This document shows positions 17,718-25,696 of a stretch of 64,000 bases of DNA, one piece after another. The stretch covers positions 8,707,501 through 8,771,500 of the forward strand of contig NZ_CP031455.1 of assembly GCF_003391135.1 (NCBI RefSeq), written 5' to 3'. The first letter of the stretch is position 1. Each line of letters starts with the position of its first letter. The DNA comes from Streptoverticillium olivoreticuli subsp. olivoreticuli. Lineage in GTDB: Bacteria; Actinomycetota; Actinomycetes; Streptomycetales; Streptomycetaceae. The position numbers were made by a program, and so were the translations under genes. The notes under the pieces are model-generated. The model was not told the DNA's origin, did no database searches, and saw nothing but the letters and a program-made list of their open reading frames with translations.

Positions 17718-18842
17718 TCACGTGGGGAACACGTGATTTCCCCACGTGATGGTGACCTTCGCGGCGCCGGTGTTGGTCACGTCGGCGGAGACGAGGGTGG
17801 CCTTGCCCGCGTCGAAGTAGCTGTCGCCGCCGTGGCCGCCGGTACCGCCGCCTCCGCCGGCTCCGCCGCCTCCGCCGCCGCCGCCTCCGCCTCCGGCGTA
17901 CCAGCCCCACAGCCCTTGCCCGGAGCCGGCTCCTCCGCCTCCTCCGCCGCCCTGGCCCGTTGCGCCGCTGCGGCCGCCACTCGCGGTCCCGGAGCCGCTG
18001 CCGTTCGCTCCGCCGCGGCCGCCTTGCCCGCCGTCGCCGCCGCTACCGCCCGTGCCGCCCCATCCCCCGCGGTTGGAACCGTCGTCGGTGACGGGCGAGC
18101 CCTGCGAGCCACCGCTTTGTCCGGAGCCGTCGCCGCCACCGCTTCCGCCTTGGCTGCCGCCGCCACCGCCGGATCCGGCCGTGGACAACGTCCCTCCTCC
18201 GCCTCCTCCTCCGCCACCGCCGCCGTTGTAGGCCCCCGAGCCGTAGCCGTTGCCGCCGCTGCCTCCCCAGTCGCCCGAGCTTCCGTCGGTCGCGTTCCTG
18301 CCCGCGGTGCCCGCGAACGTTCCGCCGACGGCGTCGGCGAGTCCGGCATCGCCCCCGGAGCCTCCCTGTCCTCCGCTGCCACCGGTGCCGCCGGATCCGC
18401 CGCCGCCCCCGGTCGTCGAGCCGCCGCCGCCGCTGTCCCCGGCGGCTCCGTCGCTGCCACGGCCGCCCGGCGAACCGGCGTCCCCGCCGCTGCCCGCGCC
18501 CGCGATCAGCGTGTCGCCGTGGAAGACCTGTGCCGAGGCCGCCCTTGCTCCGTAGCGGGCGACGCGGACGCCGATGACGTCCCCGGGAGTGACGTAGAGC
18601 AGGGTCTGGATGTCGGCGCCCTTGCCCCCGCTCACCCCGTAGGCATCATTGCCCCCGGCGCCCTGGAGATGCAGCGAGAGGATGGTGACGTGGTCGGGGA
18701 CGGTGAACGTTCGCTTTTCGTCCGTGCCCTCATAGAAGAAGTCCTGGCTGCGGCCCGCCGGGTTGCGGATCTTCAGGTGGCCGTCAGTCTTGACGTTTCC
18801 CGTGGCCTTGAGGCGTCCGCCGATGGTAATTTTGCCGGTCAT
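17718..18842 (-). CDS. Glycine-rich fibre tip or adhesin, module B (374 aa)
   Basis: The start ATG overlaps the stop of the 364-aa base gene as ATGA, implying translational coupling. Residues 1-35 repeat a short shaft pattern (ITIGGRLKATGNVKTDGHLKI). Residues about 40-120 form a beta-rich domain (FTVPDHVTILSLHLQGAGG). Residues about 120-345 are over 60% glycine with S, T, A, N and D, in long GGxGG runs, and the last ~25 residues (TLVSADVTNTGAAKVTITWG) form a C-terminal strand. Long glycine blocks of this kind are known from polyglycine-II sandwich adhesins such as the T-even gp38 tip. A receptor-binding tip is therefore a plausible inference, but not proven. PE_PGRS-like or structural glycine-rich proteins are alternatives. 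The frame is open despite extreme repetitiveness. Confidence 0.65.
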   Translation of the reverse strand: MTGKITIGGRLKATGNVKTDGHLKIRNPAGRSQDFFYEGTDEKRTFTVPDHVTILSLHLQGAGGNDAYGVSGGKGADIQTLLYVTPGDVIGVRVARYGARAASAQVFHGDTLIAGAGSGGDAGSPGGRGSDGAAGDSGGGGSTTGGGGGSGGTGGSGGQGGSGGDAGLADAVGGTFAGTAGRNATDGSSGDWGGSGGNGYGSGAYNGGGGGGGGGGGTLSTAGSGGGGGSQGGSGGGDGSGQSGGSQGSPVTDDGSNRGGWGGTGGSGGDGGQGGRGGANGSGSGTASGGRSGATGQGGGGGGGAGSGQGLWGWYAGGGGGGGGGGGAGGGGGTGGHGGDSYFDAGKATLVSADVTNTGAAKVTITWGNHVFPT

Positions 18843-19933
18843 GTCAGCTTCCCTCGCAGTGGTGTGCCCTTGGGGTCGAGGAACTGCGCGTCGGTCGTGA
18901 TGTCCCCGGTCGCTTCGACGGCGCCGGCGACGTTCATGTCCTTGCTGACGGTGAGGTCCTTCTGCGCGACCACGTCATCGCCCACGGTGAGCGTGCCCTT
19001 TCCGCCGCACACGGTTCCGAAGAAGTGGCTCTCCTTTTCGACTCTGAGGGCTCCGTCGATGGTGAGGAGCTTGCTTCCGCGCCAGTTCTCCTCGCCGTTT
19101 GCGGTGATCTTGTCGACCGTCAGATGCGGGAAGCTGGGCTCTTCGACGGCGATGGTGGTGGTGAGGTAGGAGTCTTTTTGGTGTCCTACGCTCTGGGCTG
19201 TTGCGCAGAGGGTGAAGGTGGTGTCTCGTTCCACGCCTTTTTCGATGGTGTGGTCTCGTACGGTGTCGGCCAGGTCGGTTTTTCCGTTTGGCAGGGTGGG
19301 GCTGTAGAGGGTGTAGGCCGTGTTGGGGCCGTCCCATTTGAGGGTGAATTTTTGGTTGCGTTCGGTCTGGGTGATGACGGTTTCGCTGCTGGCGCCTCCT
19401 TGGACGATGCGGAGGTTGGTGAGGGGGACGAGGTCGGGGCGGGCGGGATATTTGTCGAGGTAGTGGTGGGAGTATTCCCATGTCCAGGTGTCGTTGGTGC
19501 CGGGATGGCGGACGTGGGTGCGGACTTCGAGGCGGGCGGTGCCGACTTCTTCGTTGGTGTGGAAGTTGTCGAGGCGGAGACGGAGTCCGGCTCTGGTGAA
19601 GGCGTGGGTGGTGTTGTCGGTGTCCGGGGTAGCTTTGTAGAAGGTGTGTTCCTCGTCTGGGGGCTGGCCTTCGATGACGCCGGGCTGGATCTGGGTGAAA
19701 GTCCAGGTTCTGGTGGTGTCGTGGGCGGTGGTGTTGGGCCGTTCGCCGGGGGCGAGGAGGTCCTGGGCGAGGTGGCCGGCGGGGAGGACGATGATGATCT
19801 GGTCGCAGTGGACGGGGTGTTGACCGCCGTTGGAGATGATGATGTCCAGTGCGGCGGGCTGGCCGACCGCGAGGGGGACGGGCTGGGTCAGGACGGCTGT
19901 GGTCAAGGACTGATTTTGGATAGCAGTAGTCAT
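18839..19933 (-). CDS. Fibre base protein, module B (364 aa)
   Basis: The start ATG is preceded by GGAGAG, as in its module A partner. Residues 1 to about 265 match the N-terminus of the 531-aa fibre (QSLTTAVLTQPVPLAVGQPA, DIIISNGGQ, KYPARPDLVPLTNLRIV). The remaining ~95 residues are a short strand-turn region (LTIDGALRVEKESHFFG, LTVGDDVVAQKDLTVS, MNVAGAVEATGDI) like the beginning of the beta-helical shaft in module A. The glycine-rich gene follows with a 4-nt overlap, so together the two genes probably correspond to the single module A fibre. Reading 2 gives a natural gene split rather than a frameshift, because the downstream gene has its own start. No secretion signal is visible. Confidence 0.68.
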   Translation of the reverse strand: MTTAIQNQSLTTAVLTQPVPLAVGQPAALDIIISNGGQHPVHCDQIIIVLPAGHLAQDLLAPGERPNTTAHDTTRTWTFTQIQPGVIEGQPPDEEHTFYKATPDTDNTTHAFTRAGLRLRLDNFHTNEEVGTARLEVRTHVRHPGTNDTWTWEYSHHYLDKYPARPDLVPLTNLRIVQGGASSETVITQTERNQKFTLKWDGPNTAYTLYSPTLPNGKTDLADTVRDHTIEKGVERDTTFTLCATAQSVGHQKDSYLTTTIAVEEPSFPHLTVDKITANGEENWRGSKLLTIDGALRVEKESHFFGTVCGGKGTLTVGDDVVAQKDLTVSKDMNVAGAVEATGDITTDAQFLDPKGTPLRGKLT

Positions 19934-19984
19934 GAATCTCTCCGATATGTGGCAGGGCCTGTGGCCAGGGCCAGTTGTCGTGGA

Positions 19985-22900
19985 TCAGGAAGTGCGGTCG
20001 GCCTGGTCAGGATCGGCGGGGGTGAGCGTGAGGAATCCGTTGCGTACGACGGGCTTGCCGTCGGTGAAGCGCGGTCGGCCATCGGATGGGGTGAGGGGGA
20101 GGGAACTCTCAGCGCCTTCGCGGTCGCGCTCGGCCCAGGCCCACGTGCCGACGCGGAGTGAAGGTCGGGGGGCAACGAGGACAGTGTCGGGAATCTGGTC
20201 GCCGCTGGTGGTGCGGGAGACGGTGAGCAGTGGACCGACGCGGAAGAAGAGTTCGAGAGAGTTCAGAGGGCGCTGGGTGAATCGGCCGGGCAGGCTCAGG
20301 ACTGCCGTGGGCAGGATTCCGGTGGTGGCGTGTATGAGAGCGGACGGGTCGATGAGCAGCGTGAGGTACTGGATGTCCTGGTCCGGGGTGGTCGGCCTGT
20401 GGGGGTGGTGGCGGGCTTTGAGGCGTGGGGAGTTGTCAGGGGTGATGTGACGCAGACAGTCAGTGGGGTCCTGCGGGGGGTGGATCGTGTAGATGTGGTC
20501 GGGATCGTGGTCGGGGTGAAAGGCGAGCAGGCCGTCGCCGAGCCGGTCGGGTTCGCCCAGTCGTACTGCCCAGTCGTAGTCGGGGAAGTCGGATTGCGGG
20601 CGGTTGAGCACGTGCTGCCAGCTGGGGTCGGTGATGGCGGGGCCGTCGAGTTCGAGGGACAGTCGGCTGCGGACCAGGGCCAGGGGGCGCCCGGCCAGAA
20701 CAGCCGGTGCGGTGTCGGCATGAGCGTTCCCCGGATGGACGGTCTGGAGTGTGTCGTCGATGGATTTGAGGGCTGCGGTAAGTGCCGAGGTGCCTTGTCC
20801 CTGGATTCTGTTGAGGAAGTTGTACAGATGCTTCAGCCCGATGTCCTTGATCTGGCTGAGGGATTCGACGGGACTGCCGGGGGGAGCCTCCCACGAGGCT
20901 TGGAGGTCGCCGCTCGCGGAGGTGGTGGAACGGAGTTCGCCCAGGGCAACACCGTCAGGGGTGTAGCAGGCGAGGGCCTGCTCGATGCGGTTGGGAAGGA
21001 TCCAGCCGCACACGGGGTTGGCCCCGGGGTCGTGGTCGATCAGCACGCTGTCGTTGGCGGAGTCGACCAGGTCGAAGCGCAGCCGGGCGCCTTGGAGGAG
21101 GCCGGGGCGCAGATGGACGCATCCGCCCGTGAGGCGGGGGTGGGTTGGCTCGTCCTTGCCGGGGGCGACGTCCTGGGCGGTTACGGCGGCGAAGGAGGCC
21201 CCTTTGCCTTCTTCGACGAGGACGTGGGCGCGCCCGAACCGGTCAATGATCTTGAGTTGGGTGAAGGCGAACTGGCCGGCGCGGATCTGTTGGAACGGTG
21301 AGGCGGGGTAGCCCTCGAACGGTGCCGGGAGCTCGCCGGGGTTGGGGGCGGCGTGCCAGCCGGGACCGACCAACTCGCGCAGTTCGCCGTCTGGCGGCAC
21401 GTTGCGGGTGACGTCGTGGCAGGCGAGCTGGGCAGTGAACCCGCTGAGGGCCTGGGCCATCAGGTCCCACTCAGCGGTGGAGGCCGCGAAGGACTCCAGA
21501 CGGCGGCGGGTGTCGGGATCGGGATGGGCCTGTGCGTGGTGGCGCAGGCGGGCATCCATGTTGAAGGCGGTGTGGGCGCTGAGCATGCAGCGGCCGGTCA
21601 GCATGATGGGGTCGATCTGTCGTAACTGGTCGTCGGGCGCGGTGGTCCAGTGGTAGCGGTCGTCGTGGAAGGTCCAACGGGGTGTGCCGTCCGGTTTGGC
21701 GTAGGGGACGGGGTGGTAGTCGCCCTGCCATTCCAGGTAAAGCGGTTGCCAGGGCTGGACCCAAGGGTCAGTGACGAAGGGCGGCGGGACGATGGTGCCG
21801 TCGGGTGGTTGCGGTTCGTCGGTTGCATAGCAGACGAGTTCGCCTACCAGCGCCCGTACGGGTGCTGGTACGGCGGCCAGCAGAGAGCCGGTCTTGTCGC
21901 CCGCGGTGCCCGGGTACTGGACCGCCTGGGAAGGGCGGCAAGGCAGTGGCGTGGTGGTGTCCATGGGCTCGTGCATGCCTGCGCCGCGGATGAGGACGAC
22001 CGGGTCCTGGGGCGAGCGGAAGGGGGCTGTCGGGACGCGCTTGAGCAGCCGTGCCTCCGGAGCGGGCTTCTCGCCGGCCAAGGTGAGGCCACGGGCGAGG
22101 AGAGCGCGGATGGATTCCTGGATGTTGTGGGCGAGGCTTCCCTCGAGGGTGGGGCGCAGGACGCGGCCGTTGGGGGACACGGGGTCGCCCAGCGCGTTGA
22201 GCTGATCGCGGACCCGGCGGGCCAGAGACTCGGGAGCTTGTGGATCCAGCTCGCGGGCGAGTACGGCTCGGTCCAGGTCGCGGGGCAGGACAGGCAGGCT
22301 GTGCAGCCACCAGGTGTCGTAGAGCTGCCGACGAAGGTCGTGCAGTTCTCGTGCTGCGTGGTCGTAGGCGGCCTGGGCATCGTTGAGCGCGATCAGCTCG
22401 GCGCGTTCGTCGGTGTCCACGTCTGCGGCTGTGCCATCGTCCGGGCCGGTGGCGGGGTCGGTGATCTGCCAGAAGTAGCCGCCGGGGCCATGGGTGAACC
22501 AGTACTCGCGGATCTTCAGACGAAGGTCCAACATGCCGTCTGGCTGGTCGATCTTGTCCAGCATGCCGTACTGGAGTGCTTCCAGCAGGGCTGGGGCGGA
22601 TTCCAGGGTCGAGTCACCTGCGTCGGTGACCATGGCGGTGAGGGCGTCCAGTGAACTGTTGCCGACTGCGACGCGGGTGTTTCTCGCGAGGTCGCTTTCG
22701 ACCGGCTGGTCGGGCGTCCAGTCCACCAGGCGGGCCATGCCTGCGTAGTAGGAACGCCTGATCGTTGTGCGCGTGCTGTCCCCTGATCCGGCCTGGGTCC
22801 AATTGAGCCCCTTGAGGAGTTCCTCGAAGCCCGGTACGTCCTGGGCCTTGTCAAGAGGGTCGTACTGGGGGTCGGAGTACCAGCCGACTACTTGGTAGGT

Positions 22901-23530
22901 GAAGCGCTCGGGTCGTTCCTCGTAGCGGGTGAGCGGGTCGTGGAAGGAGAAGACGTTCTCGTTGTACGGCTGGTAGTGGCTGAAGGCGGGGATACCGGGG
23001 CCATTGGCGGTCAGGAAGCTACCGGGGGCCGGCTTCCAGGTATCGGTTGGGAAGGGCGGCTCGACCCATGGCTCGGTATCGGTGACGGGGCGGACGCGGC
23101 CGATCCGGGTGATGCGGCGGACTCCGTCCTTCGGGGAGGTCCAGACGAACGGAGAGGTGCCGGTGGTGCGGCTGAGGTGGTCGCTTTCGACGATCCACAT
23201 GGCGGTGGCCTCGCCGGCGCGGCGTGTGATCAGCCACCGGTTGGGGACCACCGGGAACGAGGTGGTGTCGGTAGTGGCGTCGTGGGTGCCGCGACGTAGT
23301 GCGTCAGGGAGCTCCCACTGCAGGTAGATGCCCCGGTGGCAGGCATCGCCCATGTCGAGGTCAAGGTCGTCGAACGGGTCGGCCTCGGGGTTGAGGTGCA
23401 GGTTGAGGCGGTGGAAGTTGGCTTGCCACCGTTGGAAGTTGCTGCGCTCCTGGACGTCTTTGTTGATCACTAGAGCGGACAGTTTGACGGGCACGACGAG
23501 GCCGTCTGAAGGCGCGAGCGGCTGGGACAT
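19985..23530 (-). CDS. Large module protein of unknown function, module B (1,181 aa)
   Basis: This is the homologue of the 1,178-aa protein at 2232-5768, aligning end to end with only small gaps. It starts at an ATG with GGAGAA upstream, and only 1 nt separates it from the stop of the 713-aa gene, indicating tight coupling. Shared landmarks are DGLVVPVKLSALVIN at the N-terminus, FSFHDPLTRYEER, the helical ALNDAQAAYDHAARELHDL, PQDPVVLIRGAGMHEPMD and ASPFQQIRAGQFAFTQLKIID. The paralogues differ throughout, so this is an old duplication or independent acquisition rather than a recent copy. No catalytic motif or export signal was recognised. Function unknown; structural role inferred from size and context. 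Confidence 0.7.
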   Translation of the reverse strand: MSQPLAPSDGLVVPVKLSALVINKDVQERSNFQRWQANFHRLNLHLNPEADPFDDLDLDMGDACHRGIYLQWELPDALRRGTHDATTDTTSFPVVPNRWLITRRAGEATAMWIVESDHLSRTTGTSPFVWTSPKDGVRRITRIGRVRPVTDTEPWVEPPFPTDTWKPAPGSFLTANGPGIPAFSHYQPYNENVFSFHDPLTRYEERPERFTYQVVGWYSDPQYDPLDKAQDVPGFEELLKGLNWTQAGSGDSTRTTIRRSYYAGMARLVDWTPDQPVESDLARNTRVAVGNSSLDALTAMVTDAGDSTLESAPALLEALQYGMLDKIDQPDGMLDLRLKIREYWFTHGPGGYFWQITDPATGPDDGTAADVDTDERAELIALNDAQAAYDHAARELHDLRRQLYDTWWLHSLPVLPRDLDRAVLARELDPQAPESLARRVRDQLNALGDPVSPNGRVLRPTLEGSLAHNIQESIRALLARGLTLAGEKPAPEARLLKRVPTAPFRSPQDPVVLIRGAGMHEPMDTTTPLPCRPSQAVQYPGTAGDKTGSLLAAVPAPVRALVGELVCYATDEPQPPDGTIVPPPFVTDPWVQPWQPLYLEWQGDYHPVPYAKPDGTPRWTFHDDRYHWTTAPDDQLRQIDPIMLTGRCMLSAHTAFNMDARLRHHAQAHPDPDTRRRLESFAASTAEWDLMAQALSGFTAQLACHDVTRNVPPDGELRELVGPGWHAAPNPGELPAPFEGYPASPFQQIRAGQFAFTQLKIIDRFGRAHVLVEEGKGASFAAVTAQDVAPGKDEPTHPRLTGGCVHLRPGLLQGARLRFDLVDSANDSVLIDHDPGANPVCGWILPNRIEQALACYTPDGVALGELRSTTSASGDLQASWEAPPGSPVESLSQIKDIGLKHLYNFLNRIQGQGTSALTAALKSIDDTLQTVHPGNAHADTAPAVLAGRPLALVRSRLSLELDGPAITDPSWQHVLNRPQSDFPDYDWAVRLGEPDRLGDGLLAFHPDHDPDHIYTIHPPQDPTDCLRHITPDNSPRLKARHHPHRPTTPDQDIQYLTLLIDPSALIHATTGILPTAVLSLPGRFTQRPLNSLELFFRVGPLLTVSRTTSGDQIPDTVLVAPRPSLRVGTWAWAERDREGAESSLPLTPSDGRPRFTDGKPVVRNGFLTLTPADPDQADRTS

Positions 23531-23531
23531 A

Positions 23532-25673
23532 TCAGGTTCTCCGGTGGTCAGGGTGGCGGAAGGCCAGCTTTTCGGGCGACTTGATCATTTGAAGGGCGAA
23601 CTGGCCCGGCAGGAGCGGCCCGGGCTGCCCGAGGGCCCCGGCGAGTGCGTGGGCGAGATCGTTTACACGGAGCACTTCCATGCCGTGGCTGTCCTGGCGC
23701 AGGAAGTTTTCTTTGACGCTCTCAAAAGGACGGTCCGGGAGCTGCGTTCCGGCGGAGTCCGGGTCCAGGCTGCGCAGCGCGAGGCCGCCGGTGTCTTCGA
23801 TGCCGAAGTGAAGTCCTTGGTGCGGCTCGGCGAGTTCGAGGGTGTGGGGGACGCCGTCGAAGAGGCAGAGGAGGACGGCCTCGTCCAGCTGCGTGTGGCG
23901 CAGGGACGTCAGCTGCCGGCCGGTGTGGTCGGTGGCGGTGACGGTCAGGGCGGGCCATCCCTGGACCAGGCTGGAGCGGATGAGGATGCCGGCCACGGGT
24001 GCGGGGTGGTCCGCCGTCGACACGAGGCGCTCCAGGACGGTGTCGGCATCGGTCGTGGTGGTGCTGCTGTGGCCGATGCTGAGTGCTCCTTCTTGCAGGA
24101 AGCGCAGCCATACGGGGTCGACGTGGAAGAACCGGAGGCTTTCGTCCGGGAGCATGGCGTGGTCGGGCACCAGGTGGGTGAAGGGCACGGGCCGGAGCTC
24201 GTTCAGGGAACGGAGCCAGGACAGAAGTTGGACAGCATGCTGCCCGAGCAGGGTCTGCGGGTCGCCTGACTCCTGGACGAGCACGTCAAGGGGACTCGGT
24301 GCCGGCGCGTAGTGGCGCGGCGGGGTGGCACTGCGTGGCACCCGCCGGGGGCCGGGGCCGCCGAACAGGGCGCTGAGGCTGCGTTGCAGCCCGTCCTCCA
24401 GCAGGTTGTCCAGACGGGTCAGGGCGTCGGTAGTGCCTCCCGTACGCAAGACCGGGTGGTCGTTGCGCTGGTGCATGGCGGCACAGCGTTCGAGCACAGT
24501 GCGCCGGAACGTCACCAGGCTGGTGGCGAAATGCGGGTCGGCAAGGCCCAGGGAGCGGCCGAGGCTGAAGGCGTCGGCGTAGCTGACGTCGAACACGCCG
24601 CCGTGCTCGGTGTAGATCAGAGCCTGGGAGGGATGGTCCGTGTGTGGCCCGCGCTCTGGGGTACCGACCGCTCGTACGGGTGTCAGGGGTCCGCGGTACC
24701 AGGCGAAGGTGCGCGGGCCGGGGGCGGTGTGGTGGGCCAGCGGCAGGTAGCCGTCGCGGATGCGCTGAGTGGCCAGGGTCAGGTCGGCGGTGGGGAGTGG
24801 GCGGCGCAGCAGCCCGATGCGGCCGTCCTTGTCCGGCTCGGGGTGGGCGAGTGCCTCTGCCAGGTGGCCGAAGCCTCCTTTGAGATCGGGGTGGGAGGTG
24901 AAGGACCAGGAGGTGAGGGAGAACAAGCGCAGCGGCTTGACAGGTGAGGGCACCGGCGCGGTTTGGTGGCCTTCGAGGGAGACAAGGTGGACGGTGTACG
25001 TGCCGCCTTGGGAGGAGGGGAAGCGGTTGGCGACCACTACCGCGTAGGCGTCGTCTGCGGCCTGGAGGGTGCTTCCACCGGCTGTGGCGTCGGTGCCGCC
25101 GGTGCGGGTGTGGGCGAGCAGACCCAGCTCGTCGCGGGTGGGCAGCAGTGCTTCGGCCAGGGCCGCCGGCACGTCGATGGTGGTGCAGCTGCTGGCCAGG
25201 ACCTCGCCGGGGATGTCGCCTGTGTCCAGCTGCGGCAGCTGGACGGCGGGGTCCTCGGTGAGGGCTTGGCCCACGGTCCAGTTCTGGGGTACGACCTTGT
25301 CGGCGGGGGCCAGCAGGAGCAGTGCCAGCCATGGCGGGCCCTCTGTGCCGGCGCTGGGGTCCAGAGCCCGTTCCCAGGGCAGCAGGGCACGGTTGAGGGT
25401 GATGTGCGGGAGGACAGTGTGGAACGCGCCGTTCAGTCCGGGGGGCGGGTAGAGGGCATGGACGTCGCCGGCGTCCAGGTGGAACTGGGGGGCGCGGATC
25501 TCGAAGTCATGGGAGACCGGCTGGAGGTAGTCGGTGCCGTTGACGTGGGTGTCGAGTCCGTCGACCTCTTGGGTGACAGTGACGGTGTACCGGCCGGCTT
25601 CCACTGCGGGGCGGAGGCTGTCGGTGAATTCCACTGTCTGTGGGGGCTGGCCGGTGGCGGCAGTGCGGGGCAT
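23532..25673 (-). CDS. Module protein of unknown function, module B (713 aa)
   Basis: The start ATG has GAGGTAG upstream, and the gene follows the DUF6603-like gene by 23 bp. It is homologous to the 841-aa module A protein (VEFTDSLRPAVEAG, QFHLDAGDVHALYPPPG, LPHITLNRALLPWERALD, FALQMIKSPEKL) but lacks the ~125-residue Ig-like segment, going directly from HPVLRTGGTTD to LTRLDNLLEDGL. It therefore looks like the basic form of the family. No signal peptide, membrane span or catalytic motif was recognised. I do not know a named family for it. Confidence 0.7.
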   Translation of the reverse strand: MPRTAATGQPPQTVEFTDSLRPAVEAGRYTVTVTQEVDGLDTHVNGTDYLQPVSHDFEIRAPQFHLDAGDVHALYPPPGLNGAFHTVLPHITLNRALLPWERALDPSAGTEGPPWLALLLLAPADKVVPQNWTVGQALTEDPAVQLPQLDTGDIPGEVLASSCTTIDVPAALAEALLPTRDELGLLAHTRTGGTDATAGGSTLQAADDAYAVVVANRFPSSQGGTYTVHLVSLEGHQTAPVPSPVKPLRLFSLTSWSFTSHPDLKGGFGHLAEALAHPEPDKDGRIGLLRRPLPTADLTLATQRIRDGYLPLAHHTAPGPRTFAWYRGPLTPVRAVGTPERGPHTDHPSQALIYTEHGGVFDVSYADAFSLGRSLGLADPHFATSLVTFRRTVLERCAAMHQRNDHPVLRTGGTTDALTRLDNLLEDGLQRSLSALFGGPGPRRVPRSATPPRHYAPAPSPLDVLVQESGDPQTLLGQHAVQLLSWLRSLNELRPVPFTHLVPDHAMLPDESLRFFHVDPVWLRFLQEGALSIGHSSTTTTDADTVLERLVSTADHPAPVAGILIRSSLVQGWPALTVTATDHTGRQLTSLRHTQLDEAVLLCLFDGVPHTLELAEPHQGLHFGIEDTGGLALRSLDPDSAGTQLPDRPFESVKENFLRQDSHGMEVLRVNDLAHALAGALGQPGPLLPGQFALQMIKSPEKLAFRHPDHRRT

Positions 25674-25696
25674 GGGTCTACCTCGGGTGTGAGGGG

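Noticed and set aside
17685-19169. 494-aa alanine-rich open frame on the plus strand opposite the glycine-rich gene
   Set aside because: It is the antisense of GGC/GGT runs (reads as Ala/Ser), has no ribosome site and crosses two convincing minus-strand genes.
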